Assembly (NCBI GenBank): GCA_963969395.1
Contig: OZ017804.1
Coordinates: 13,392,001 to 13,456,000, forward strand
Source: Pseudoscleropodium purum
Taxonomy: Eukaryota > Streptophyta > Bryopsida > Hypnales > Brachytheciaceae
DNA length: 64,000 bases
Reading direction: 5' to 3'
Part shown: positions 24,141-37,705 of the stretch, in pieces
Layout of the letters: each line of letters opens with the position of its first letter
Position numbering within the stretch: position 1 is the first letter of the stretch
Made by a program: the position numbers and the translations under genes
Notes under the pieces: model-generated
Seen by the model: only the letters and a program-made list of their open reading frames with translations
Told to the model about the DNA's origin: nothing
Database searches by the model: none

Positions 24141-25221
24141 AAGTCACTTTATGAAAGTGACCCTTTATTTGCCACACATAGTTATGGCATTGGTCAATTT
24201 TTTTCCAATTGGTATCAAATCAAAGAGGATTATTAGCAGAAGATAAAGATTGTAAGTTTTATTGAGAGACAATCTAAATTGACACAAAATCTTCCATTAC
24301 CAAAAATGGGTGTCATTTTCACAAACACCTGATACTAATGTATTGAACAAGTATTAACATTGACACCCTCTTTTGGGTAGTGTTAGGTTAGGTTTCAGCA
24401 TCAATATGTACTTACCATGCACAATTTAGGGTATTGCATTTTGTACTTGTAAAAACTTAGGTTGTCACATTTAGGTATTCTTTTAGTAATTCCATGTAAT
24501 TGTAACCCCTCTCTAAAATTGTGTATCTATTTGTGTGAGTTTAGGGTCATTTAGTTTCCAATTTCTATTTATGCATAAATAGAAATGTTAGAATACTCTT
24601 TTAACTTCCAATAAGATTCAACAAAAATTTAATTGCAATTTAGTAATATAAACATTATTCAATTGCTTATTCAAACACAATTAGGTGAGTTACTTAGAAT
24701 AATATACAAAGACTCCCAATTATCTCATAGTTTAATTAGAAATTTATATTTGTTTATCATATGATACATACAACAACTATTCAAAAAGAATTTCATATCT
24801 TGACCACTATGGATTTGCTTCAATTGTCTATAATAACAATATTTGTTGAGGTGAAACCCACATTTATATTGTCATATACTCTAGTCTAAGGTCACCTTTG
24901 GCACATTTTTGCCAAATAATTATTTAAAATTGGAATGGTTGGTTCGGAAATTCATTTTTTTATTAATAATTTTGTTATAAATTATTAAATATTTTCTCTT
25001 AACTTTTCAAAGCTTTCAAATAATCTTGGAAGTTGAATGACTTATTTCATTGCATAGGAAAGTGATAGTCATAGCTTTCAATGAAATCATTACTTTTCAT
25101 ACTATACGTGCTCTTGTTGTAAAGTTAGAGGAATGAATTTGGATTCCACATTATTTAAATAGAAATGTCACAGAATTAACCTTCATATGTGTAGTTTCCA
25201 ACATTTTGACATTCTTTATGT
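24141..25221. other. AT-rich intergenic stretch
   Basis: No gene, RNA or bounded repeat supported. Confidence 0.35.
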
Positions 25222-26155
25222 TTAACCCCTAAAGTTCCATGACTATGTTTTCACCAAAGAAGCTCAAAAATTGTTGTTTCTAGTACAAGTAGCAAATTTT
25301 TTTTAAAAACACTTTTTTTTTTAACATATGTAAGTGTAGGATCTTGTACTTGGTTGTATCAAAAACATGTGGTAAAAATTTCAGACATTTTCACTACGTG
25401 GATTGTAAGATATAAACATTCAAATTCACTAAAATCATTTTCTTGGCCCTATGAAAAGGTAGGCAGTTGCACTTCATAAGCTTACTTTTCTATGAAAAAA
25501 TGACCAAAATGATTGTGCTTCCTTGGACTCTTTTTTCTAGACAAGTTTTCCACATGCTTAAAAAATTTCAAATCATTTGGAATTGTACAACATATAGGAA
25601 AAAAATAGTAAGTAGGTAGTAGTAGACAATGATTCAAAATACTAAATTATTAAGAATTAAAATATGGAATTGAAAAATGACAATCCAATGGTTGAAATGT
25701 TGTAATAAAAAATTTACATCCTAGAATTTTTTTTTCAAAAATATTGAAAATTGGGTAAGATAAAGGATTTCAAAATTTATTTCAGAGTAGGAAATCCATA
25801 ATTGCCCACAAACAAAAAATCCTCACAACTTTTGACTTGTTGATCAAAATGGAATGATTCAAAGCTTTCCTTATTTGTATAAGTCTAAGAAACCAATTTC
25901 AAATTTTGGTTTTTGAAAAAAGTAATTTTTTTCTAATCTGCCCAAACTGCCCATTTACAAAAAAAATAAAATTTATTAGACTATAACTTTTGACTCCTAT
26001 TTCCAAATGTCATGAAATTTGTTGCATATTAAAGATATTCTTTGTCTACACCTTTTGTTAAAATTTCAACCTAAAATATGGAAACTTCTAGTCACAAGTA
26101 CCTATCTAAAATTTCTATACAACCAAAAAACGTAGGCCAGTCCTTTAGGGGTTAA
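25222..26155. mobile_element. TTAA-bounded element, 934 bp (family R1)
   Basis: The left end is TTAACCCCTAAAGTTCC. The right end is CCTTTAGGGGTTAA. The terminal inverted repeat is CCCCTAAAG, flanked by TTAA on both sides. A palindromic TTAA target duplication is the rule for piggyBac-type transposons, but the family could also simply carry TTAA in its inverted repeat. No transposase is encoded. Confidence 0.7.
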
Positions 26156-26281
26156 TTTTCTTTTAAATCAAACAAAGTGACTTATGAATTTCCAAAACCA
26201 TTCAGCTTCAAAGAAAATTATTATTTTTCACCACCAAGGTGACCTCCAACTACAATATATGATCTTGTTGAATGTGGAACT

Positions 26282-26620
26282 TTGTGGCAGAATTGCTTAG
26301 TTAAGGTAGGATGTTCTAAAAGCGCACAAGTTCTAAAAGCGTCCACCTCCTTAAATGTACACTACATCTACATGTTGTTTTTCTGTAGCCTTCATTCATG
26401 TACAAAAAGTGTACATTTTAGGAGGTGGATGCTATTAGAGCCCTATGCCACTTTAGCTTCAAATTTTCATAACTAATTCTAAGAAGCTCTAATAAATATG
26501 AAACGACTTGTGTTACATGCTAATTCCACTTGTCTTTTAAGAAAAATTTAACAAAAAATATTTGAAGAAGTTTCACCTCCCCAAAAATAGTTCCAACTCT
26601 TAAATGGTGTGATTTTGAAT
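26282..26620 (+). mobile_element. Copy of the ~0.3 kb dispersed repeat (family R3)
   Basis: It begins near GGTAGGATGTTCTAAAAGCG, which is comparable with GGTAGGGTGCTCTAAAAGCG at 55008. An internal short duplication repeats TTCTAAAAGCG. The middle has TGTACA motifs and the tail reads AAACGACTTGTG. An open frame at 26282-26476 falls inside and is not a gene. Confidence 0.6.
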
Positions 26621-29600
26621 CTATGATTTTCAACTAATTTAAACCAGGCTTGAAGATTTGTAGATTTTCAGTTTTTTCCGAGCATCATGCTTCTGTCATT
26701 GCCATGGGTTGGTGGAAGAGTGATAGATTTGGTGAATCTGGATTAATAAAGTTATTAGACAGATTTTGCTGATAGGGGATGGGAGATCATAGTTATTCTA
26801 AAAATAGATGTGAAAAAATAAGGAAATTTGCTTCCTCCAAAAAAATTGTATGAGAAAATTGAATACTTTTGAATATTTTTAATCTTAGCAATTGAATGTT
26901 GAACCTTCTTTCTTAAAAATTACTTCTAAGTAGTTATTTGGCAAAGAAGTATTGCTCTTGACATTCATTTAAGGTATAGATTTTTTTATAGGGCAATCAC
27001 CAAGGTAGAGGGAATTTTGAAAAAGCACATGCTAACACGGAGGGCGAAGCTCCATGAAGAATGCCTTTTTTTTCCACCAAAATTCCCAACAATGAAGAGA
27101 TTGCCTAATATAAACGCTTGTCCGACCAAAGGGATGAAATATGTGATCAATGAATGAAAAATTTGTAAACCACCATTATGTGGATTTCAAGCATCAAGAA
27201 GAGATTAATTACAGGGAATAATTTGCCTGCTTTTTGAATGGGACATTTCTTAGTGGAGGGTCACAAGCTTCTAAAACATTTGTAAAACCTTACCTTCTTG
27301 TTTGTAGTGTAGGAAAATTGCAACACCAAATTTCAAATTAATAATCTTAAGTAGCATCTTGGCATATATGTGGCTTTTAGTTGTTGTCCATGTTTACTAT
27401 TCTTAAAAGAGTAGAAGATCTTTATGGAACCTATCACTTATTGGTGTACTTTGTGCAAATGAGGTTCATTTTAATTGGTGAATGATCAAGTTTCCTTAAT
27501 TAGTGTCAAATCAATTTAACTTCATACACAATCCACATCTCAAAGTTCAGTGTAATTGAAAAATGTCACTTGTATGATAAACTACCAATATTGTGACATG
27601 TTATTAATTAATTTAACCTTATAACTATTTAATTATAAAGTTAACAATTGTAAGTAGATAATAAGTGAGGCACTTGGTATTGTCACATTTAATATCTACA
27701 CCAATTTGTCTTTAGTGTTGACCAAGAAAGTGATGTCACATGAGGCTAAAAATAATTATTTTACACTAAGCCCACTTTCAAGTTATAGTGATCAAGCCCA
27801 TGCAACCACAATGATCATAAATATATGAAATTATGTAGTGATAACATGAGAATACAGTATGTTCATTTAGTAAACACATGAGCTGCAACAAAGGGTTAGC
27901 AAAGGAATGTGATATTATAGAACTTAAGCATGAAAATTACTAATTTTAGATAATTTAAAATATTAAAAAAATTATTAGTTTCATCTAAAATAATTCCTAT
28001 TTCAATACAATAATTTCATAAATCACAATATTATCTTTATCTTTTATATTATTTATAATTTTATTTAATTATATTGGAAAATATTATATTATTATAATTA
28101 TCATATTATAGGGCCTCATTGTTACTAAATTTTGTATTATTGTATTTGACATTTAACCGCTTTCTTTGGAAAATATCTTGACTTATTAAATATAATTTAT
28201 TCCAATTACCATTTTTTTTACCAATTTTAAAAATGTTTTCTTTTCCAATGGATTGGAGATGGAATGAATTTCTGTAATCCTTAGTTATTCAACATCCATA
28301 TTCAAGTAGATGATGAAATTTTTGAAAATTAATGTGCATTTCACCCTTTGAATATCCATTAAGAAAGATTCAAGAAATATTGCATAATTGGTATCAATGG
28401 AAAGAAAAACAAATACTCGCCTTGAATCCATACTATGATATAAATATTTTAAAAGGAATTGCAATTATATATTACTAGAATAGTGCCCCCTACAATGCAA
28501 TGGCACCAATAAGGTTTTATCAAGCTACAAGATTTCATTGAGAAGTTATATAGATATCATTAGAGTTTAGCAATAAGGGATCAATGAAAAGTTGTGAAGA
28601 TGCAAATGCAACAAAAATCATGAGAAGTGGAATTGTCACACAATATGAATTTACTATAACACTAGAAATAGAACATGCTGCATTCCAACAATACTAAAAA
28701 GGTGTCATTAGGTTTTATATAGAAGATATTTGAGTGTCATTAGGATTTAGCAAGAATAAATGAATGAAAAATTGTGTAGGTGAAAACATAATGGATGAGA
28801 TTGTAACATAGTTTGCATTTAGCATATGCCAGGGTCAAATTTGGTAACAAATTGCTAAACTACTTTACTTGTCATTGTTGAATGTTTTGCCCAATTGAAA
28901 ATCACATTTGAGGATTACATTACTTTTGGCTATTAAGATTTTTAGTTCTAAACAAACACAATTTTTTTTGTTTTGGTTGCTACAACTTCCTTATTTTTTG
29001 TTGTTGAATATTTTCTTAATCCCTAAAGTTCAAGTGTACAAATGAAAGTTCCAGTAGGTTTTTATGATCTCAATTTTTGATTCAATTTTTTGTAACTTTT
29101 TGAAAGATAGAAAAACACATTAGCCTTTGGGTAATATAAATTTTAATTGAATTAGTACCCATGAACAAAAGTTATGCCATCCTACATCCAAAAATTTTAG
29201 ATTGTTGGATAGCAAACAATTTTAATTAAAATTTAAAAAAAAAATTCTCATTGGTTGAATTTTTGTTTACATATATAGCTTTGATTCATTCCATTTTGAT
29301 TAGTGATGTGAAAATTTTGAAGCTTTTCATTTTGTAGGCAATCATAGAAACTTCTTGAAAAAATAATGTATTGGATTTGTACTGGAACTCAATTTTTACA
29401 ATTTTTTAAGAGTGAAAATCAGGTGGAATTTTTTTCCTCAAACTCTCAACTCAATTCTTCAATTTAATTTAAAAAAAATTCAAAATCTTTTATTATTCTA
29501 AAATTGTAAGCTAAAAAGATACAAAGTCTAGTAATATTAGTCAAGCCAAGTGCAAAAAAAAAAAAAATTTCACTTTAAATGTAAATATCTTGCAACCTAC

Positions 29601-30199
29601 GAGGTCACAATTTTTGAAATTTCTTACACACATTCTTATACTAATATAATTAAAGATCCTACAATTAGGCATGCATAAGAAATCAAGTTTTACAATTTTG
29701 CTCTACTATAGAAATGGACAATTTTGAGTGGTTTTTGATGATGAAAGGCCTTGGGACTTCATTAAAAAATATATGTTTTTTTCTTACAACATCTTTTCTT
29801 GGTTGTTTCATCTTTTCAACTTAATGATGATTATTAAATAAATGTTTTAAAGTTTACATTTGAAAATGTTACCATTTGCAATTTCTAATATATTGTCTAA
29901 AATTTTCCAAAAATTAGATAATATAGAAAAAAAAATTAAGTGAAACCTCTTGAACATTTCAATTATAATATTTTAGAACTTGAGACATTTCAAAAACCAC
30001 TTAATTTATATATGAATTTGACCATTTCATAGGATAATATAAGAAATATCTTTTTTATTCTCTTGAAATTCAAGTACGAAGGGGGGATATGTCTCCAATT
30101 GACAAAGAAGGTCATAAAACTTATCATAGTGAACCTTTGACCCCTTGTCACGTGGAGTTCAATGAATTCCTTGAACTCAAACTCCTTCCACTATGATTG
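26621..30199. other. Long AT-rich intergenic stretch
   Basis: No gene is supported. At about 29025 a TAATCCCTAAAGTTCAAG sequence resembles the left end of an R1 element and is followed by AT-rich sequence with some R1-like phrases, but I could not find a matching right end. Confidence 0.35.
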
Positions 30200-30480
30200 A
30201 AAACCCATTAAGGTAGGAGGTCCATAAAGCATTCAATCTTCTTACGTAGAGGTACATTTTGCTTTCTCATTGCACCAACAATGTACAAACATTGTACATT
30301 TCAGCAACCACTTTATTTCTACTTCAAAAATCTAAAACTAATTCCATGAAGCTCCAAAAAATAGGAAACGACTTGGATTAGATCCCAATTCCATTTCTCT
30401 TTCTTCAAGGCGAAAATTTACTGAAAAATTAATTCCATGTAGCCTACCCTCCCCAAATGAAATTAGTTTTCATCTCTTCA
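30200..30480 (+). mobile_element. Copy of the ~0.3 kb dispersed repeat (family R3)
   Basis: It contains GAGGTACATTTTGCTTTCTC, ATTGCACCAACAATGTACA, GTACATTTCAG, AAGCTCCAAAAAATAGGAAA and CGACTTGGATTAGAT in family order. Confidence 0.65.
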
Positions 30481-30489
30481 ATGGACCTA

Positions 30490-30790
30490 ATCCACTGTGC
30501 CAGCGAATCAGGTTGGCAGAGTGGTAGCCAATCGGTGCCCAGGGCAGAGCTCAATGGCTCTCCATGAATTGACAGAACTGTCCAGCAGAAGGACAAATAA
30601 AAAGGTCACGTTATCCATCGTTGGGGTTGACAACCAATCACAGAGTGACAGCGCATCCTTAGGGTATTTAGGGCACCCTCAGCATTTTGTGTGCCGATGG
30701 ATGCAGGGCATGCTTTTGCGTGTTGCCCTATGGAATATTAGTGACGTGTTTGTTTGCGAAATTAAAATGGAAGTATGAAAATTGAAAAAA
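30490..30790 (+). other. Small GC-richer islet with a 93-residue open frame
   Basis: This ~300-base block stands out from its AT-rich surroundings and holds an open frame at 30497-30778. I recognise no domain. It could be a decayed gene fragment. TTGGCAGAGTGGTAG resembles a tRNA A box, but no B box or cloverleaf follows. Confidence 0.25.
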
Positions 30791-31111
30791 TGACATAAAT
30801 AATAATAAAATTGAGGCCCTCTGATTTATCATTTGTCATAGGAACCCAACAATATTTGTTCAAAGGTTAAGAAGGATAATAGAAACAATGTATAACTAAT
30901 GATTGAGCGTGGTGTCCACGTGCGTGTTTGGTTACGAAGTTTTGTCACGATTGCATTGTACTCAAACACCTCATTTCTACTAGCATGATAACAATGATAG
31001 TTGGATTTAAGGAATGTGGATCAAAGCACAAAGTCACAAACTACATCCTACAATAGAGTTAATTATAAAGGTCACCCATAGTTGTAATCGAGTAGTGTCA
31101 ATGAGGAGGGT

Positions 31112-32068
31112 TTAACCCCTAAATGATTTTGACTATGTTTTCACCAAAATTGCTTCAAAACTGCCATTTGTAGTACAAGTGTCAAATTTTAGAAAAAAAA
31201 ATACATTTGGACATATGTAACTATAGGACCTTGTAGTAAGATTGTTTAAAAATATGTGGAAAAATTTTCAGAAATTTCCACAGTGCAAATTGCAAGATAT
31301 TAGCATTTGAAATGATGAATTTCTTTTTTTGGGCCTTGCAAAAATCCAAGCACCTGCACTTCAAGAAGTCACGTTTATATGAAAAAATGTCCAAAATGGT
31401 GGTTACTCTTTGGATTCATTTTTCAAGTCAAGTTGGCTACACGTTTAAAAAATTTCAGATCATTTGGAATTATACAACATATAGGAAAAAAATAGTAAGT
31501 AGAAAGGAGTAGAAAATGCTTCAAAATACTAAATTGTTAACAATTTATTTATGGAATTGAAAAATGCCAATCCCAATGGTTGCAGTTTTGTAATAAACAA
31601 TCTACATCCAATGTAATTATAATTTTCCAAAAATATTGAAAATTGAGTTAAATAAAGGACTTCAAAGTTTGTTTTAGAGTAGAGATTCAATAACAACCCG
31701 CAAGCTCCCACAAACTAAAACTCTTCATAGCTTTTTGACTCATTGATCAAAATGGAATGATTTCAAAGCTTTCCAGCTATATATAAATCTAGAGAATTAT
31801 TTTTAATTTTTAATTTTTTTAAAATAAAAAATTTAAAGAAGTTTTTTTTGTTGCTTGGGTTGGCTCTCAAGCATAGAGAAGTACATATCATACAATAACT
31901 TCTTAATCATGTAGTCAAAAGTTATGAAATTTTTTGGGCCTTAAAGCTACTCCTTGGGCACATGTTGTGTTAAAATTTCAGCAAAAAATAAATAAAAATT
32001 CCATTTGTAATGAGCTACCTAAAATTTCTATGTTGCCAAAAAACGCAGTTTGGATGTTTAGGGGTTAA
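31112..32068. mobile_element. TTAA-bounded element, 957 bp (family R1)
   Basis: The left end is TTAACCCCTAAATG and the right end is TGTTTAGGGGTTAA, giving clean inverted ends with TTAA at both. Its first ~310 bases are nearly identical to 37706-38018, suggesting relatively recent activity of the family. Non-coding; the open frame 31312-31512 is incidental. Confidence 0.75.
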
Positions 32069-33240
32069 CTAAGAATAGTACAAGAAAAGTACAACACCAA
32101 ATTCCATCAAACTCCAATTTGGATGCTCCAAGGAGTTTCATTTTTTTTTTTAAAACTCCATCTTCTAGTTTTGTTCTATACACACTTTATGATTAACTTT
32201 AATTTCTAAAGAATATTTTAAAATGTTAAAAACATGTATAGAAATGATGATACGACACTTAATGATGATAGTATTTTTGTGTCATAATATTATCCACATT
32301 TAGCAATTGTGGACAAATTGTACTTGCTAGTCATGTAGAAGTATATAATAAAGCCTAGTGGTGGCTACTAAGATTTTTTCACTTCTTCTATATGCTAATG
32401 TAAGGGAAATGAAGAGAGAAAAAAATCCATTATGGACAAAGTCAAGACCCATTCCATACACTTAGAAAATGACCCAATACAATCTTTTTTCAATAAATGA
32501 TATTTGGGCTACAATGAATTGAGTTAGTGGCCACAAATATATCTTAGGTGATGGTAATGGAGTGATTAGTGACTTCAATAAAATCTTCTAGCTTTTGATT
32601 ATAAATTCATTGAAGCAAGTGTCTTTTTTAGGCCTTCATGTATGTTGTGGCCATATTAGGAAGTATTATGAGTTGCTTTAGGTGAATAGGATGACCATTA
32701 TGGATCCCCCCAATAGATACATTTTTGTATAAATTGGTTTTAGGTAGTCTAGTGACTTTTTTGGGCTATGATGGATAATACACTTCAAAAACTCATTGCA
32801 AATTCACAGTTTCTCAAAAAAAAATTAATTTCAATTGCTCTTGCAATTTCTCACAATTATCTTTACATAGGGAAAAAAAAATTTTTAATTATTAAGCAAC
32901 GGCATGAGGGCAAAACTTGTAATTTTGTCCATTATAGGATATTCTACTTTATGCCAAGCAAAGAGCTCAAAGCCCACAAGTGACCATTTTTGCACAAAAT
33001 TGACATTTCTAGCATCTCATTTAACCCTTGAACAACAGACTACTCTCTGTGGACTTTTATCCTACACACACAAATTCTCTGTCATTCATCAACCAAAAAA
33101 TGGCCGTGGCATTGTTCGTGGATTAATTTGTGTACAACTAGCGAGTGTCCAAATGTTGATCTTCATTGTTTTATAATTGTAAAGAAGAACCGTACCCTTG
33201 TTTTTTGTTTTATTTAACCAAAGTCATTTGTCACGTGTTT
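32069..33240. other. AT-rich intergenic stretch
   Basis: The part around 33000-33140 (CACAAATTCTCTGTCATTCATC) resembles the tail of R2 copies. Otherwise nothing is supported. Confidence 0.35.
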
Positions 33241-33790
33241 TTGAAACTATGATATAATAAAATTGTCATTGTGCTAGAAGTTAAGCCCCGTGAGGTCAAG
33301 GGGTGATGGAACGGATGTGGGAAAGCCAACTCCAACGTCACATTCCCTTTCGAAAAAATTATAAAAAAACCAGACGAAACATTTGACCTCACAACTGAGA
33401 CTGGCGGACCTTCCAAGGAAACAGTGTTTTTTCTAAGGAAACGGTGTCAGTTTCAGTAAGTTACTATTTGAATATTTGAATATATTAGGGGCATGGGAGG
33501 GGGACATTCTTTCCGAATATTAGCTTCTAGCATCATTCTGTCAAGTACTACACCTGCCCTGCCTCGCAGTGCCAAATTTTAAGTTAATTAAATTTTCCGG
33601 TTCCAGTTGTGGCACCAGTGACCCCATAATGGGTTCAGGATAATTAGCCAAATGTTCATTTTGGAAAGATTTTTTTTTTGAATTTACATTGAGGGCATGA
33701 AAAAAATTAAGTAGAAACTGAACGAAATTTAGCCAGTATTGAAATGGCTGGTGGGCACCGTGCAAATTAAAAGGGCTCAACGAACTGTAA
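33241..33790. other. GC-richer intergenic block with a short inverted-dispersed match
   Basis: On the minus strand, about 33620-33690 matches 53225-53295 on the plus strand (CCAAAATGAACATTTGGCTA and following). Both would translate to a similar NEHLANY..GSL phrase, so a small dispersed repeat or an old gene fragment is possible. No complete gene is visible. Confidence 0.3.
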
Positions 33791-35896
33791 GTTTCTCATT
33801 ACTGAAGAGCATCTCCACCGTGGGTGGGGAATACACACAACACTAAATCTTGCCCACGAAGTGGGCCCAACAAGGTAATTTTTGGAGATTCTTCAAGGAT
33901 AAAAGTAATTAAAAAAAAAACAGCCCTCTATTTTAGGCTGTGTCTAGGGTATTTTCGAGCTTCTCCTAGCTCATTTGGAGTCTCTGATTGTAAATATGAA
34001 TTCAAAATTTGCAAAAACAATATTTGTGTGAAAAATTAAAAAATTCATGTATTTTTTCCCGGGATAAATCTAGCTTGCTAAGCCCATTTTATGGATAGGA
34101 TTTAACATCCTATGCATAATACTAGCCTACCGAGAGGTTTGTTGTGCCCAAGTAAGCTCTTCCATCCCACTAGTTGGAGACTTGGATGTTTTTCAATGCA
34201 AGCCCGAGAAAAATTTTGTTGCCACACTTTAAGCTGTAGTGTTCAACATGTTCAACTTGTGCCACGCATTTGATGCCTTCTCAAAGTTCATAGATGAAAA
34301 AGAAAAAGAGCTCCTAATTTAAAATGGGTGACTCTTTTGTTAGGAGGTGTGGCTTGTAGCATGTTCCATTGCCTCTTCTACATCACCCTAAACTCATGTC
34401 CAAGTGCACTGGTATTTGAATTGGTACATTTGAATCCGGATTTGTGCATGTTGATGTTGGAGGTCTATTTAAGAGGGAGGTGGGACCTTTGTTGGCCGTT
34501 ATAGGGACACGCTAAGTTCTCAAAACTAAATTCATTAGTATGTTGTCTATTGATGGAGATGCTCTTAAAACTTCTACAATCGAATTAACTTCCAGAATGG
34601 TAATGGCATAATGAAGGGGCAAAAACTGCCAAAAATACTACCCCAAGGGTCTCTCTTTATTCATGGGCCTACCACTCTTCCTCCTAAATCTAATAAGTTT
34701 GCAAAATATAAAGGGCTTGCAACTTAGTTCACAATAGGATGATTTATAATTGTCATACCTTTTTCAAGCATTGTTATGTGTGCCAATAAATGGGACGTTC
34801 CTTTTTTCACTTGAATTTTTTTTTTATTGTAGAATCTTTTTCTCTCATTTTTTTATAATGTAGAAAAGTCTATTTGAGGTTTGGACTAATGGCTTTGCAT
34901 TGAATCAATTTTTTTTAAAGTCATCGGGATGGAATGAGGTCCTTGCCCTCTACTTGAAAATGTTGATATTATCTTTGTTTCTGATCATGCACTGCAGATG
35001 CTCTAAGGAATGTTCAAACCAGATTTAAGGTTAACCATCTTATAATAATTAGAATGATTGGTTTGCCTTGTTGGCATTGTTAAAAAATTTAAATTATTTC
35101 TCCATGTAAAGACAAATGTGAGAAACAACAAGAGCAATTGAATTTTTTTTTGACAAATTCTAAATTTATTACTAATTTTTTTAATTTATTGCCCAATTGG
35201 CTCCAAAGAGTCTCTAAACTACCCCCAAACCAACAAAAAGTGTATATAGAATGGTCATCTTATCATTTGAAAGCAATCACAATATTCCCTAACATGGCCA
35301 CAATATGAATGCCTAAAAAACGTCACTTCTTGTGATGAATTTACACTCAAAAGGTGGAAGTTACTATTGTAGTCACTAATCAGTTCATCACCATCATCAA
35401 GGATATTAATTGTCACCACTAATTCAACCTAATGTAACCCAAATTTCATTTATTGAAAAAAAATCTATCATGCGTTGATGCAAGACTTTAACTCTAGAAT
35501 GTAAGGTAGGTCATTATGGAAATCATCCTTTTGGATACTTTGTAAATCATTTGCTTAAAATAAACCAAGAGTATTCATTGGAGGGCAAACAACTATGTGA
35601 GACTTCCTTTTTTCATACAAAATTCCAAGAATGAACATCTACATTTTTGTCTTATATAAAAAGATTCTCTGTCATTCATTATCATAAGATTAATGGATCA
35701 TTCTTTAGGTGTCTATGATGGGTCTTTTGCCTATGATGGGTCAATTTATTTTACACCAAATATAAGAGGACTAGAAAATTTAAAAAAATCTCTTCCTCTA
35801 AGTTGTCTCATTTGTCATTGAGAAGTCTTCTTTTAGAAGTCATGGCCTGCACGGATTGGTGTAAACTACCAAGAGGGCATGAAATGGTACTAAATA
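33791..35896. other. AT-rich intergenic stretch
   Basis: About 35488-35695 is a weak R2 copy (GGTCATTATGGAAATCATCC, TTTTTTCATACAAAATTCCA). Nothing else is supported. Confidence 0.35.
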
Positions 35897-36832
35897 TTAA
35901 CCCCTCAATGTTTTTGACTATGTTTTCACCCCAAAAGCTCCCAAACTGACATTTCTAGTACAAGTACCAAATTTTAGGAAAAAAACATTTTTGTACACAT
36001 ATAACCATAGGATCTTGTATTATGTTGGCTTAAAAAGATGTGCAAAAATTTTCAAAAATTTATACCATGTAGATTGCAAGATATTAGCGTATGAATTTAC
36101 AGAAATCTTTTCTTTGGACCTACAAAAAATTGTGCAGTTGCACTCTGCAAAGTCACATTTGTATGAAAAAATGTTGAAAATGGTAGTTTTTTTTTGGATT
36201 CATTCATCAAGGCAAGTTGGCTACATGCTTGAAAATTTTTAGATCATTTGGAATTGTACAACATATAGGAAAAAAATAGTAAGTTGAAAAAATAGAGAAT
36301 AATTCAAAATAATAAATTGTAAAGAATTTAGTTATGGATTGAAAAATGCCAATTCTGATGGTTATAATGTTAGGATGAATAGTATACCCCTACATTTTTA
36401 TTTTATTTTCAAACATATTGAAAATTGAGTTAAATGAAGGACTTCAAAGTTTATTTTCGAGTAGAGAATTCTTAACTTTGTGCAAACTAAAACTCTGCAT
36501 AGCTTTCATCTCATTAATTGAAATGGAATGATTTAAAGCTTTCTACATATACATAAATATGGAAAACCAATTAAAAAATTTTATTTAAAAAGATTGGTTT
36601 TTAAAGAATTTTTTTGAATTGCCTTGGTTGTTGTTGATCAATAAAAATTACATATCATACAATAAATTTTTAACTATGTAGTCAAAAATTATGAAATTTT
36701 TTGGGTCTTAAAGCTACTAATTAGGAATATATTGTGAAAATTTCAAAGGAAATAAAATAAAATTTCCATTTGTAGTGAGTTGTACATAATTGCTATATTG
36801 CCCAAAACATAGTTTGGTTCTTTAGGGGTTAA
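35897..36832. mobile_element. TTAA-bounded element, 936 bp (family R1)
   Basis: The left end is TTAACCCCTCAATG and the right end is TCTTTAGGGGTTAA. The internal order matches the other R1 copies, including ACAACATATAGGAAAAAAAT and GACTTCAAAGTTTATTTTCG. Non-coding. Confidence 0.7.
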
Positions 36833-37705
36833 AAAAGAACACTTTTTAGTGAGGCCCTTGAAAATTTTATTCAAACTAATCTCCTCCAAATGTGTTTGTC
36901 TATAATTATGAGGGGGGGATTCAAAATTTGAAGACTTTTGCTACCATATAGGACAAAAGTGTACTCCCCATCATTAAGCCTTCTTGAAGACCCGGGACCT
37001 CTGATTTCATATATGTTGTAAAATCATTATTTAAGAACTTTTCAATTTCAAACAATCAAAGTCTTCAAGAACTTACTTTCTTCAATTCTCGATTTGGTGA
37101 AAAGTCATTGTACTCATATAATATTCCTTTTGCCTTTAAAAATTAAGATACAATCCATTTGTGGGTGGTACTATAGAAATCTATATAAAAAAAGGAAAAA
37201 TCTGGGGTAAATGAAATAATCTTTATATATGCTATCAATCCAATCCTACTATTCCTAAAGCTTTAAAAAGTTTTTCATATGAATATGAGAATGTCTATTC
37301 TTATAAGAACAACTTTTGAAGTTCAGTGCGTAAGGGAATTCTTTAAAAATAGGTAACATGACATTTTTAAATAGGAAGAGTTGAGGGCCTTTCTACAATG
37401 TCACTCTCACAATGATTAGAGTAAGTACTTCTAGTCAATTAGGTTAGAAGAACTAATATGTAATTGTCGAATGGAGGTCAAACATCCAAATAGTCAAGTC
37501 TTTATGATTAGATGTTCTTGTTACTTGTCATTGCTTCATTGGTTAGATTTGGAATTGATGTACTTTATCTTTGAATTAGTCCACCCAACCTTCTAAATAG
37601 TTTCCTTGAGAGTGAAAAACTCAAATCCTTGTTGAAATCAAATGAAGCCATATTGAGTTCCATGTTCAATCATGTTCAATATTTATTTCTTAATTAGAAG
37701 ATATG
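36833..37705. other. AT-rich intergenic stretch
   Basis: Nothing supported between the two R1 copies. Confidence 0.35.

Noticed and set aside
29025..29760. A further TTAA-type element starting TAATCCCTAAAGTTC
   Set aside because: A possible right end near GGCCTTGGGACTTC does not pair well with the left end, so no boundaries could be supported.
30505..30580. Possible tRNA, from an A-box-like TTGGCAGAGTGGTAG
   Set aside because: No B box and no cloverleaf could be drawn downstream.
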